From Methylocystis sp051061285 (GTDB lineage Bacteria; Pseudomonadota; Alphaproteobacteria; Rhizobiales; Beijerinckiaceae), in contig NZ_JBPFEA010000048.1 in assembly GCF_051061285.1 (NCBI RefSeq), forward strand, positions 186,001-250,000: a DNA stretch of 64,000 nt. Direction: 5' to 3'. The position numbers and the translations under genes are program-made. This document shows positions 25,776-33,733 of this stretch, piece by piece. A model generated the notes under the pieces. It saw only the letters and a list, made by a program, of their open reading frames with translations. It was not told where the DNA came from and made no database searches. Position 1 is the first letter of the stretch, and every line of letters starts with the position of its first letter.

Positions 25776-27011
25776 ATGAAGAGAGCACAGTCCCAGCGAT
25801 CGATGCGCCGACAGCCGCCATGGCGCGGCGCAAGATTGATAGTCGTGGCGTCCGCGCTCGTCGCGACCGACGCGAACGCCGCGCCCCGCAAGAACGCGCC
25901 GTCCGAGGCGACTTCGATACAAGTTCAAGCGCCGCCGCCATCGCTCGCGGCGCCCGCGCCGCCTCCGCCGCCGCCGGCGCCCATGGGGGTATTCGGCGCC
26001 GATATGCCGGCCGCCGGCAAACTCGTTTTCTCCATTACGCCCGTTTTCGCCAATCTGTCGGGCATCAAGATGGGAACGCGCACGGTCTCAAATGAATATA
26101 TCGTCACGACCGTGCCGTTCTTTCTCAATCCCAAGCAGACTGTGCGCATTATTCCGCAAAACATTGCGGTCGCGACGCAAATTGTCGGCCTGAGCTATGG
26201 CGTCACGAAAGATTTCGCGGTGGTTCTCACGGCCGGCATGATCGAGAAAAATCTCAATGCGCTAACCTTCAAGGGCGCGTCGGGCATTCTGCCGCTCGGC
26301 AGGAGTTTGCCGGGAACGACGAGCCTTGCCGACGTCACTTTGTCGGGCGTCTATCGCATCTATCAGGACGACGTCCACCGCATCCAGCTCTCGCTTGGCG
26401 TCTCCTTGCCCGCCGGCAGTTACACCGCCACGTTCAAGGACTTTCTTCTGCCCGACGGTTCCCGCCGCAACGTCCGCGCGTTCTATGGGATGCAGCCCGG
26501 CACCGGCACATTCGATTTGCTACCGGGCATCGTCTATGCGGGCTATCTGGGACCATGGTCGTGGGGGCTTGGCTATCGCGGGCGCTTCCCGCTGGCCGCA
26601 AATTCGCTGGGCTATTCCTCGGACTACCTGCTCGAATATCGCCTGCGCTTCCCGCTCGGCCCCACTCCTTCCGGAGGCTACCGATGGGGCGATCTGCATG
26701 AATTCAACGCCTGGGGCGGCTATACCTGGACGCCCGGACTCACCACCACCTTCCGCGTGAGCGGTTCGACGCAGGGCCCGATTCGCGGCTTCGATCCGGA
26801 AATCCGTGGCCCGGCCGTGCCGGCAAATCCGGCCTTTTACGGCGGGCAGCGGGTCGAACTCTTCGGCGGCGCGACGATCAGCGGCAAATTTGTCGGCTAT
26901 GACAATGCGACGGTCGCACTCGAGGCCGGTTTGCCCGTCTATCAGAATCTCAACGGTCCGCAGATCATGAAAAACTGGCAGGCGGGCATGTCGCTGCGGT
27001 TCAAGATATAA
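25776..27011 (+). CDS. Outer-membrane beta-barrel transporter (phenol-degradation meta-pathway/SphA-like family)
   Basis: A ~411-aa protein. A signal peptide (RGARLIVVASALVATDANA) is followed by a Pro/Ala-rich linker (residues ~50-70) and a beta-barrel domain with alternating strands, such as LSYGVTKDFAVVLTAGM, IQLSLGVSLPAGSYTATF and WSWGLGYRGRFPL, ending in MSLRFKI with a terminal hydrophobic residue as in outer-membrane barrels. It resembles the transporter-type PF13557 proteins often found near metal or aromatic compound genes. Several in-frame ATGs exist; 25776 has GAGG 7-8 nt upstream. The terminator directly ahead suggests conditional expression. Confidence 0.7.
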   Translation: MKRAQSQRSMRRQPPWRGARLIVVASALVATDANAAPRKNAPSEATSIQVQAPPPSLAAPAPPPPPPAPMGVFGADMPAAGKLVFSITPVFANLSGIKMGTRTVSNEYIVTTVPFFLNPKQTVRIIPQNIAVATQIVGLSYGVTKDFAVVLTAGMIEKNLNALTFKGASGILPLGRSLPGTTSLADVTLSGVYRIYQDDVHRIQLSLGVSLPAGSYTATFKDFLLPDGSRRNVRAFYGMQPGTGTFDLLPGIVYAGYLGPWSWGLGYRGRFPLAANSLGYSSDYLLEYRLRFPLGPTPSGGYRWGDLHEFNAWGGYTWTPGLTTTFRVSGSTQGPIRGFDPEIRGPAVPANPAFYGGQRVELFGGATISGKFVGYDNATVALEAGLPVYQNLNGPQIMKNWQAGMSLRFKI

Positions 27012-27108
27012 CGTGCGTTGGTCGCGGCCTGGCGGGCGGATCGCGGAGACTTTCGGCGATGCGCCGCCGCTGGCGCGACCCATACATGCGCTCACTGGAC
27101 GCCGTGAA

Positions 27109-27681
27109 TTGAAGATCGTCATTGTCGACGAAAGTCCCATTCGCTCGTTGATCCTCGAGGAGGGACTGCGTGACGCCGGCTTCACGCAAGTCGAGCGCAT
27201 CAGCGAGATGCACAATCTGCTGAAGCACATCTACGCCAGCGACCCTGACGTGATCCTGATCGATCTCGAGAATCCTTCGCGCGATACGCTTGAGCAAATG
27301 TTTCAGGTCAGTCGCGCCGTGCGTCGGCCGATCGCCATGTTTGTCGATCAGAGCGATACGGCGTCGATTCAAGCCTCGGTCGACGCTGGCGTCTCGGCCT
27401 ATATCGTTGACGGATTGAAAAAGGAGCGCATCAAATCGATCCTCGATCTGTGCGTGTCGCGGTTCAACGCCTTCTCGAAGCTTCAGGATGATCTCGAGCA
27501 GGCCAAATCCGATCTCGAGGAGCGCAAGACGATCGAACGCGCCAAAGGCATATTGATGAAGGCGAAGAAGCTTTCCGAAGACGACGCCTACAAGATGCTG
27601 CGCGGCGCCGCCATGCGCGAAAACAAAAAGATTATCGAAATTGCGCGCTCGGTCATCACTGCGGCGGAGATGTTTAAATGA
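27109..27681 (+). CDS. nasT: NasT-type ANTAR-domain antiterminator
   Basis: A 190-aa protein. It has an N-terminal receiver-like domain (KIVIVDESPIRSLILEEGL, VILIDLENPSRD), a coiled linker with DDLEQAKSDLEERKTIERAK, and a C-terminal ANTAR RNA-binding domain (KGILMKAKKLSEDDAYKMLR, then AMRENKKIIEIARSV). NasT binds two-hairpin leader RNAs and prevents termination when released from NasS. The likely start is TTG at 27109, giving MKIVIVDES, the usual family N-terminus. It overlaps nasS by 4 nt. A matching RNA target is seen at 28988-29036. Confidence 0.93.
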   Translation: MKIVIVDESPIRSLILEEGLRDAGFTQVERISEMHNLLKHIYASDPDVILIDLENPSRDTLEQMFQVSRAVRRPIAMFVDQSDTASIQASVDAGVSAYIVDGLKKERIKSILDLCVSRFNAFSKLQDDLEQAKSDLEERKTIERAKGILMKAKKLSEDDAYKMLRGAAMRENKKIIEIARSVITAAEMFK

Positions 27682-28826
27682 CCGGCGAAGCGCATGTGAA
27701 AATCGGCTTCATTCCGCTCGTCGACGCCGCTGCGCTGTTGATTGCCGCGCATAAGGGATTCGCCAAGGTGGAAGGTCTCGACATCGAACTGATCCGCGAA
27801 GCGTCTTGGGCGAATATTAGAGACAAGCTCGCCATTGGCCGTTTCGATGCGGCGCATCTGCTGGCGCCAATGGCGGTCGCTTCCACGCTCGGACTGGGCC
27901 ATGTGCGAGTCCCGCTTGTCGCGCCGATGAATCTCGCGATGAACGGCAATGCGATCGCGGTGTCGACAGCGCTTTATGGGGAACTCGCCGCGGAAGGCGA
28001 GGTCGCGCATCCGGCGCAAACCGCCCGCGCGCTCGCCAAGCTCGTCGCGCGGCGAAGGGCCGAGGGACGGGAGCCTCTGACCTTCGGCATGACCTTTCCT
28101 TTCTCCATGCACAATTATCAGCTGCGCTACTGGATGGCGGAAGGCGGCGTCGATCCGGATGAAGACCTGCGGTTGATCGTTCTGCCGCCGCCCTACATGG
28201 TCGAAAATCTGGCGCGCGGCCAGCTCGACGGCTTTTGTGTTGGCGCGCCCTGGAGTTCTGTCGCGGTCGACGCCGGCGTTGGCGTCATTCTGCATTTCGG
28301 CTGCGAGATTTTCGCATGCGCGCCCGAGAAAGTCCTCGCTCTGCGCGAAAGCTTCGCCGACGATGATCATAATCTCGTCGCCGCGCTGATCCGCGCGCTC
28401 GATAGGGGCGCCGCCTTCGTCGACGAGCCGCAAAACCTAGGCGAGGTTTCGCAAATCCTCTCGCGACCGGAATATGTCGGCGTCGACGCCGAGATCATCC
28501 GCCGCGTGCTCACGGGCAATTTGCGCGTCAAGGCGCGCGATGAACGAAGCGACGCCAACTACCTCATCATTGGACGAGACGGCGCCATGCGGCCGGATCC
28601 ACGGCAAGCCGAGTGGATTTATGCGCAAATGCTTCGCTGGGGGCAGACGCGCCATTCGCCAGAGATGGCCGATCGTGCGAAGAGCGTCCTGCGCCCGGAT
28701 CTTTTCGACGCCGCCATTAATTGCGCGCACATTCAGCGCGAAATCGGGGCCTTTGCGGGACCGTCGTTCGACGGCCGAAGCTATGCGGATTATCTCGCCG
28801 GCTTCGATATCGGACAGCGTCTGTGA
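27678..28826 (+). CDS. nasS: NasS-type nitrate-sensing protein (NrtA/CmpA-like)
   Basis: A 382-aa protein of the nitrate/bicarbonate ABC substrate-binding fold. It begins directly with VKIGFIPLVDAAALLIAAHKG and lacks a signal peptide, which separates cytoplasmic NasS from periplasmic NrtA. Characteristic segments are FDAAHLLAPMAVASTLG, FGMTFPFSMHNYQLRYWMAEGG and GFCVGAPWSS. NasS holds NasT inactive without nitrate or nitrite and releases it on ligand binding. The gene overlaps nasT (ATGA), fitting the 1:1 partnership. Confidence 0.92.
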   Translation: MTGEAHVKIGFIPLVDAAALLIAAHKGFAKVEGLDIELIREASWANIRDKLAIGRFDAAHLLAPMAVASTLGLGHVRVPLVAPMNLAMNGNAIAVSTALYGELAAEGEVAHPAQTARALAKLVARRRAEGREPLTFGMTFPFSMHNYQLRYWMAEGGVDPDEDLRLIVLPPPYMVENLARGQLDGFCVGAPWSSVAVDAGVGVILHFGCEIFACAPEKVLALRESFADDDHNLVAALIRALDRGAAFVDEPQNLGEVSQILSRPEYVGVDAEIIRRVLTGNLRVKARDERSDANYLIIGRDGAMRPDPRQAEWIYAQMLRWGQTRHSPEMADRAKSVLRPDLFDAAINCAHIQREIGAFAGPSFDGRSYADYLAGFDIGQRL

Positions 28827-28857
28827 GCGCTGAACTGATGCTCAAAAGGGACAGCCG

Positions 28858-28876
28858 TTAGGCGCCTCGCGCCTAA
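28858..28876 (+). terminator. Hairpin after nasTS (possible weak terminator)
   Basis: TTAGGCG (28858-28864) and CGCCTAA (28870-28876) form a 7-bp stem with a 5-nt loop, 31 nt after the nasS stop. There is no T-run, so termination efficiency is doubtful; it may stabilise the mRNA end. Confidence 0.35.
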
Positions 28877-28881
28877 GCATT

Positions 28882-28899
28882 CGGCACCGCAAAATGCCG
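28882..28899 (+). promoter_or_regulatory. Possible NtrC-like enhancer palindrome
   Basis: CGGCA-N8-TGCCG, centred about 97 nt upstream of the predicted start site of the nitrate operon. The position suits an upstream activator of a sigma-54 promoter, and the GGCACC...TGCC core is loosely NtrC-like, but the match is partial. Confidence 0.3.
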
Positions 28900-28961
28900 C
28901 CTGCCGCCGTTGGTCAGCGCCAAACGCCCGCATTCTGCAGGAAAAACCCCGCCGGCGCGTC

Positions 28962-28976
28962 TGGCCCGAAATGTGC
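28962..28976 (+). promoter_or_regulatory. Sigma-54 (-24/-12) promoter of the nitrate assimilation operon
   Basis: TGGCCCGAAATGTGC matches the TGGCACG-N4-TTGC consensus at all but two positions, with the required GG-N10-GC spacing (GG at 28963-28964, GC at 28975-28976). The start of transcription would be near 28988, exactly where the first leader hairpin begins. It fits nitrogen-starvation control by NtrC. Confidence 0.65.
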
Positions 28977-28987
28977 AATCACCTCAT

Positions 28988-29075
28988 CGGTCAACGACGA
29001 CCGCCGGTCCGCCGGAACGAGCCCAAAGCTGGGCTCCGTCACAGAAGCGATTTCGCAATTTGCGTCGCGCTTTGG
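28988..29075 (+). promoter_or_regulatory. ANTAR (NasT) antitermination leader with overlapping terminator
   Basis: Hairpin P1 is CGGTC (28988-28992), hexaloop AACGAC, GACCG (28999-29003). Hairpin P2 is GAGCCC (29019-29024), hexaloop AAAGCT, GGGCTC (29031-29036). Both loops have A at position 1 and G at position 4, the ANTAR-target rule. The P2 arm and loop segment CCAAAGC (29023-29029) is perfectly complementary to GCTTTGG (29069-29075), enclosing a second stem (29047-29068), and a moderately T-rich stretch follows. P2 and this long hairpin exclude each other, as expected for antitermination. Confidence 0.72.
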
Positions 29076-29153
29076 TCGTCTTGCCCGTTCACATCCCACG
29101 TAAGGCAAAGCGACCTGTGACCGGACCGTTCGGCCGTTCAGCAGAGTCGACAC

Positions 29154-30383
29154 ATGACTGGATTGCAGGAGTGTAAAAGTCGCGAGAAGCTTGTCGTCGT
29201 CGGCGCGGGCATGGCCGCCACGCGTTTCGTCGAGGAGCTGACGAACCGGGCGCCGAATCGATACGACATTCTCGTGATCGGCGACGAACCGCGGCTTGCC
29301 TATAACCGCGTGCTGCTGTCTTCGGTGCTCGCCGGGGAATTGTCGGTCGACGACATCGAGCTCAAGCCCCGGCAATGGTGGCGCGCCGCCGGCGTTGAGG
29401 TCCTGAGCGGCCGCAAGGTCATCAAGATCAACGCCGCGGCGCGGCGCCTCCTTCTCGATAATGGCGAGAGCGTCGCCTATTCGAAAGTCGCGCTCGCCAC
29501 CGGGTCGCGCGCGGCAAGGCTGCCGATCGAGGGCGCCGATCTTCCCGGCGTTCACGTGTTTCGCGACGTGGAGGACGTCGACGCGCTGTCGCGGCTGGGA
29601 AAGGAGATGCGCGCGCTTGTGATTGGCGGCGGCCTTCTCGGATTGGAGGCGGCCTATGGCCTTGCGCGACGCGGCGTCGACGTGACGCTCGCCCATGTCA
29701 TGGATCGGCTGATGGAGCGCCAACTCGATGCGGCCGGCGCCGACATCTTGCGCCGCCTCGTCGAAGAAAAAGGCGTGCGCGTGCTTCTCAACGCCAGCGC
29801 GACGCGTATCAGCGGTTCGGGCCGAGTCGAGAATGTAGAATTCGCCGACGGACAAACGATTCCAGTCGACGCCGTGATTTTCGCCGTCGGCATTCGCCCC
29901 AACGCCGACCTCGCGCGACAGGTCGGTCTTGACGTCGGCCGAGGCGTAATCGTCGACGATGGCCTCGAGACAAGCGCGCCAGGCGTTTTCGCCATCGGCG
30001 AATGCGCCGAACATCGCGGCGTCTGTTACGGCCTCGTCGAGCCCGCCTATGAGCAGGGCCGCGTTCTCGCCATGCGCCTCGCCGGACAAGACGCGTCCTA
30101 TGGCGGCAGCGTCGTCTCCACCAATCTGAAAGTCTCCGGCGTGCGTGTTTTTTCGGCCGGCGATTATCTCGGCGAAGGCGATGCACGCCGCATCGTCTGC
30201 AAGGACCCGCGCATGGGCCTCTATCGCAAGCTTGTCGAGCGCGACGACAGGCTCGTTGGCGCGATCCTGATCGGAGATACGAGCGGCGCGGCTGATCTTC
30301 TCGATCTCATCCGTTCCGGCGCGGACATTTCATCTCTGCGCGACGAATTGATGTTCGGCGCGCCGATGCAAGAGGCGGCCTGA
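29154..30383 (+). CDS. nasB: FAD-dependent NAD(P)H reductase of nitrate/nitrite assimilation (NasB/NirB N-terminal-like)
   Basis: A 409-aa flavoprotein with LVVVGAGMAATRFVEEL (FAD), ALVIGGGLLGLEAAYGLARRGV (NAD(P)) split by the usual loops, and GVFAIGECAEHRGVCYGLVEPAYEQ. It corresponds to the FAD half of NirB/NasB and has no C-terminal BFD cysteines; that module sits instead on the nitrate reductase of this operon. It probably passes electrons from NAD(P)H to nitrate reductase. It is the first gene after the ANTAR leader, 78 nt downstream of the presumed terminator, and lies 1 nt from nirA. Confidence 0.85.
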   Translation: MTGLQECKSREKLVVVGAGMAATRFVEELTNRAPNRYDILVIGDEPRLAYNRVLLSSVLAGELSVDDIELKPRQWWRAAGVEVLSGRKVIKINAAARRLLLDNGESVAYSKVALATGSRAARLPIEGADLPGVHVFRDVEDVDALSRLGKEMRALVIGGGLLGLEAAYGLARRGVDVTLAHVMDRLMERQLDAAGADILRRLVEEKGVRVLLNASATRISGSGRVENVEFADGQTIPVDAVIFAVGIRPNADLARQVGLDVGRGVIVDDGLETSAPGVFAIGECAEHRGVCYGLVEPAYEQGRVLAMRLAGQDASYGGSVVSTNLKVSGVRVFSAGDYLGEGDARRIVCKDPRMGLYRKLVERDDRLVGAILIGDTSGAADLLDLIRSGADISSLRDELMFGAPMQEAA

Positions 30384-30384
30384 C

Positions 30385-32139
30385 ATGTCCGTCGATTTCA
30401 CGCTCGACCAGAAGCGCTATCTCGAAGGTTTTGCAGCCGGCTTCTCCGCGCGCGGCGGACAAAAGGCGCCGCCCGCGCAAGCGCAGCCGATGGGGCCGGA
30501 CGCCGCGCATTTATCCGCGCAGGACCGCGTCACGGCCGCCGGCGGCAAGCTCAACGATCAAGAAAAATGGAAGCGCGAAGAGCATCCATTCGACGCCTGG
30601 CCGCGGCTTGTCGCTCAAGCGAAAGAGAACGCGCCGCCAAAGCCCGCCGACAATTTCCGCTGGCGCTACTATGGGCTCTTCTATGTCGCGCCGGCGCAGG
30701 ATTCCTATATGTGCCGGTTGCGCATTCCCAATGGCGCGCTCAACTATTGGCAATTCGCTGGGCTTGCGGATCTCGCGGAAAATTATGGCGGCGGCTATCT
30801 GCATGTGACGACGCGCGCCAATATCCAGATCCGCGAGGTCGCGCCGAAAAACGCGACGAATATTTTGGAGGCGATTCAGGATCTCGGACTGTGGAGCAAG
30901 GGCTCCGGCGCGGACAATATTCGCAACATCACCGGCACGCCGACCGCCGGCGTCGATCCGCAGGAGCTCATCGACACGCGCCCCTATGCGCGCGCCATGC
31001 ATCATCACATCCTCAACGATCACTCGTTGTATGGCTTGCCCCGCAAGTTCAACATCGCCTTTGACGGCGCGGGATTGATCGGCGCGCTGGAAGACACCAA
31101 TGACATCGGCTTTCAGGCCGTTGCCGTAAAGGATGCCCACGGCGTCGCGCCGGGCGTTTATTTCCGTCTCGCGCTCGGCGGCATAACGGGTCACAAGGAT
31201 TTCGCGCGCGACACGGGCGTCATCGCTTCGCCGGACGAGGCGGTGGAGGTCGCCGACAAGGTTCTGCGAGTCTTCATCGAGCATGGCGACCGCACCAATC
31301 GCGCCAAGGCGCGGCTCAAATATGTGCTCGACGCGTGGGGCTTCGACAAATTTCTCGCCGCCGTCGAAGAAAAGCTGGGCCGCAAGCTGCTTCGCGTCGA
31401 CGCCGCTGCGATCGCCGTCCGCCCGCGTCAGGATCGCGCCGCGCATATCGGCGCGCATCCGCAAAAGCAGCCGGGCTTCAATTGGATCGGCGTTGCGTTG
31501 CCGGTCGGTCGTATTACCCCCGAGCAGGCGCGCGGTCTCGCCGAGATCGCGCGCCAATTCGGCGACGGCGGCCTGCGTCTCACGGTCTGGCAGAATGTGC
31601 TGATCACCGGCGTTAGCGACGCACAGCTTGCCGAAGCTGTCGCGATGATCGAGGCGCTCAGCCTTTCCACGCAAGCCTCGCCGATTCGCGCCGGACTCGT
31701 CGCCTGCACGGGTAATTCCGGTTGCCGTTTCGCCGCCGCCGACACCAAGCGGCATGCGGAAGAAATCGCCGCCTATTGCGAGACGGCGGCGCCGATCGAC
31801 ACGCCGATCAACATTCACCTCACTGGCTGTCATCATTCATGCGCGCAGCATTACATCGGCGACATCGGACTGATCGGCGCGCGCGTGCCGGTGAATGACG
31901 AGGGCGACACGGTCGAGGGCTATCACATTCTCGTCGGCGGCGGCTTTGCCGAAGACGCCGGCATTGCCGCCGAGTTTTATCAAAATGTGAAAGCGGAAGA
32001 GGCGCCGGAAATGGTGGCGAAGATTCTTCGCGCCTATCGAAAGAACCGGGCGAACGCGGACGAAACCTTTGTCGGCTTCGCGCGCCGTCACGACATCGAG
32101 ACGCTGCGCCGTCTCGCCAATGAGGAGAGCGTGGCGTGA
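30385..32139 (+). CDS. nirA: Assimilatory nitrite reductase, sirohaem/4Fe-4S (NirA-like)
   Basis: A 584-aa enzyme of the sulfite/nitrite reductase family, reducing nitrite to ammonium with six electrons. It contains two ferredoxin-like half domains and two sirohaem/4Fe-4S domains. The cluster ligands are seen as C-x5-C in ACTGNSGCRF and C-x3-C in LTGCHHSCAQH; substrate-side arginines occur in LHVTTRANIQIREV. The N-terminal ~50 residues are an extension with low conservation. Its stop overlaps the GTG of the next flavoprotein, which is likely its electron donor. Confidence 0.92.
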   Translation: MSVDFTLDQKRYLEGFAAGFSARGGQKAPPAQAQPMGPDAAHLSAQDRVTAAGGKLNDQEKWKREEHPFDAWPRLVAQAKENAPPKPADNFRWRYYGLFYVAPAQDSYMCRLRIPNGALNYWQFAGLADLAENYGGGYLHVTTRANIQIREVAPKNATNILEAIQDLGLWSKGSGADNIRNITGTPTAGVDPQELIDTRPYARAMHHHILNDHSLYGLPRKFNIAFDGAGLIGALEDTNDIGFQAVAVKDAHGVAPGVYFRLALGGITGHKDFARDTGVIASPDEAVEVADKVLRVFIEHGDRTNRAKARLKYVLDAWGFDKFLAAVEEKLGRKLLRVDAAAIAVRPRQDRAAHIGAHPQKQPGFNWIGVALPVGRITPEQARGLAEIARQFGDGGLRLTVWQNVLITGVSDAQLAEAVAMIEALSLSTQASPIRAGLVACTGNSGCRFAAADTKRHAEEIAAYCETAAPIDTPINIHLTGCHHSCAQHYIGDIGLIGARVPVNDEGDTVEGYHILVGGGFAEDAGIAAEFYQNVKAEEAPEMVAKILRAYRKNRANADETFVGFARRHDIETLRRLANEESVA

Positions 32140-33725
32140 CCCATATGTCCTCTCCGCCGTTCCTTATTCCGCCGAACGCGCCTTTCACGCCCGAGCAGCG
32201 CGCCTGGCTCAGCGGCTTCTTTGCCGGCTTCGCCGCGCCCGATGACAGCTCGATCACGCCGCTCTCGCCAGAGGCCAACGCCGCCGTCATGGCCGGCGCC
32301 GATAGCGACGATGGCGAGGCGCCGTGGCATGACCAGACGCTGGCGCTCGAATCGCGCATGCAGCTCGCCCAAGGCCGGCCGTTGCGTCGCCGCCTGATGG
32401 CGGCGATGGCGCAACAGGACTGCGGCCAGTGCGGCTACATTTGCGAGACCTATGCGGACGCGCTCGCGGTGCGCAAGGAGGCTCGCCTCAATCTCTGCGC
32501 GCCCGGCGGCAAGGACACGGCGCGCATGCTGAAGGCGCTTGCGGCGGAGCTGGATCAACCTTCGCCAGCGCCAACCATTGTTGCGCAAGTTGAACCCACT
32601 ATCGTTGCGGCGCCCGGCTGCTCACGCGACAATCCGGCGCGCGCGACTTTTACGTCGCGCCGTCGGCTGAATATGGAAGGCTCCGAGAAGGAGACCTGGC
32701 ACGTCGAGTTCGATCTTGGCGCGAGCGAACTGAATTACCAAGTCGGCGATAGTTTCGGCGTGTTTCCCAAAAATGATCTCGGCCTCGTCGACCAGATCAT
32801 CGCCATGCTTGGCGCCTCGCATGTAACGCCCGTGCGCGACAGGACTCTGCGCGAAGCATTGCTCAGCGACGTCTCTCTCGCTCCGGCGCCTGATGCGCTT
32901 TTCGAACTGATCTCCTTTGTCACCGGCGGCGCGCAGCGCGAGAAGGCGCGCTTGCTGGCGCAGGGCGAGGATCCAGACGGCGACGCGGCCAAGCTCGACG
33001 TGCTCGCCGTGCTGCAGAAATTCCCCAGCGCGCGGCCGCATCCGGAAGCCTTTGTCGAAGCGTTGGAGCCGCTACAGCCGCGCCTTTACTCCATCTCCTC
33101 GTCCCCCAAGGCGACGCCGGGACGCCTGTCGCTGACTGTCGACACGGTTCGATATGTCGTCGGCAAGCGCAAGCGTCTTGGCGTCGCCTCGACCTTTCTG
33201 GCCGAGCGCATCGCGCCGGGCGACAGCCTTCCGGTCTATGTGCAGCCTGCGCACGGCTTCGCCCTGCCGGATGATCCCGCGACGCCGATCATCATGATCG
33301 GGCCTGGCACCGGCGTTGCGCCATTTCGCGCCTTTCTGCATGAGCGCGCGGCGACCCGCGCGCCCGGCAGGAACTGGCTCTTCTTTGGACACCAGCGCTC
33401 GGCCTGCGATTTCTTCTACGCCGACGAATTCGAAACGATGAAGGCGATGGGTCTGCTCACACGTCTGTCGCTCGCCTGGTCACGCGATGGCGCGGAAAAA
33501 TTCTATGTGCAGGACCGCATGCGCCAGTCCGGCCGTGAATTATGGGCGTGGCTTGCGGAAGGCGCGCATTTTTACGTCTGCGGCGATGCGCAGCGCATGG
33601 CCAAGGATGTCGAACGCGCGCTTGTCGACGTCGTCGCCGAATTCGGCGCCCGCAACGCCGATGAAGCGGTCGCCTTCGTCGCGCAGCTCAAGAAGAGCGG
33701 GCGCTATCAACAGGACGTCTATTGA
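32136..33725 (+). CDS. Fe-S/FAD/NADPH reductase (CysJ-like without flavodoxin domain)
   Basis: A 529-aa reductase. The N-terminal part carries an RnfB-type Fe-S motif with C96, C99, C103 and C121 (CGQCGYIC ... NLCAPGG). The C-terminal ~360 residues match the CysJ/cytochrome P450 reductase FAD and NADP domains: LNYQVGDSFGVFPKND, RLYSISSSPKATPG, IGPGTGVAPFRAFLHER and the C-terminal GRYQQDVY. The FMN-flavodoxin domain of CysJ is absent. It probably brings NADPH electrons to NirA. The start is a GTG overlapping the nirA stop, with GAGGAGAG upstream; an ATG at 32145 is possible. Confidence 0.85.
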   Translation: MTHMSSPPFLIPPNAPFTPEQRAWLSGFFAGFAAPDDSSITPLSPEANAAVMAGADSDDGEAPWHDQTLALESRMQLAQGRPLRRRLMAAMAQQDCGQCGYICETYADALAVRKEARLNLCAPGGKDTARMLKALAAELDQPSPAPTIVAQVEPTIVAAPGCSRDNPARATFTSRRRLNMEGSEKETWHVEFDLGASELNYQVGDSFGVFPKNDLGLVDQIIAMLGASHVTPVRDRTLREALLSDVSLAPAPDALFELISFVTGGAQREKARLLAQGEDPDGDAAKLDVLAVLQKFPSARPHPEAFVEALEPLQPRLYSISSSPKATPGRLSLTVDTVRYVVGKRKRLGVASTFLAERIAPGDSLPVYVQPAHGFALPDDPATPIIMIGPGTGVAPFRAFLHERAATRAPGRNWLFFGHQRSACDFFYADEFETMKAMGLLTRLSLAWSRDGAEKFYVQDRMRQSGRELWAWLAEGAHFYVCGDAQRMAKDVERALVDVVAEFGARNADEAVAFVAQLKKSGRYQQDVY

Positions 33726-33733
33726 GGCCGCTC

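Noticed and set aside
28881..28897. Alternative sigma-54 promoter around CGGCACCGCAAAATGC
   Set aside because: GG and GC are separated by 11 rather than 10 bases, whereas the site at 28962-28976 has the exact spacing and a better consensus match.
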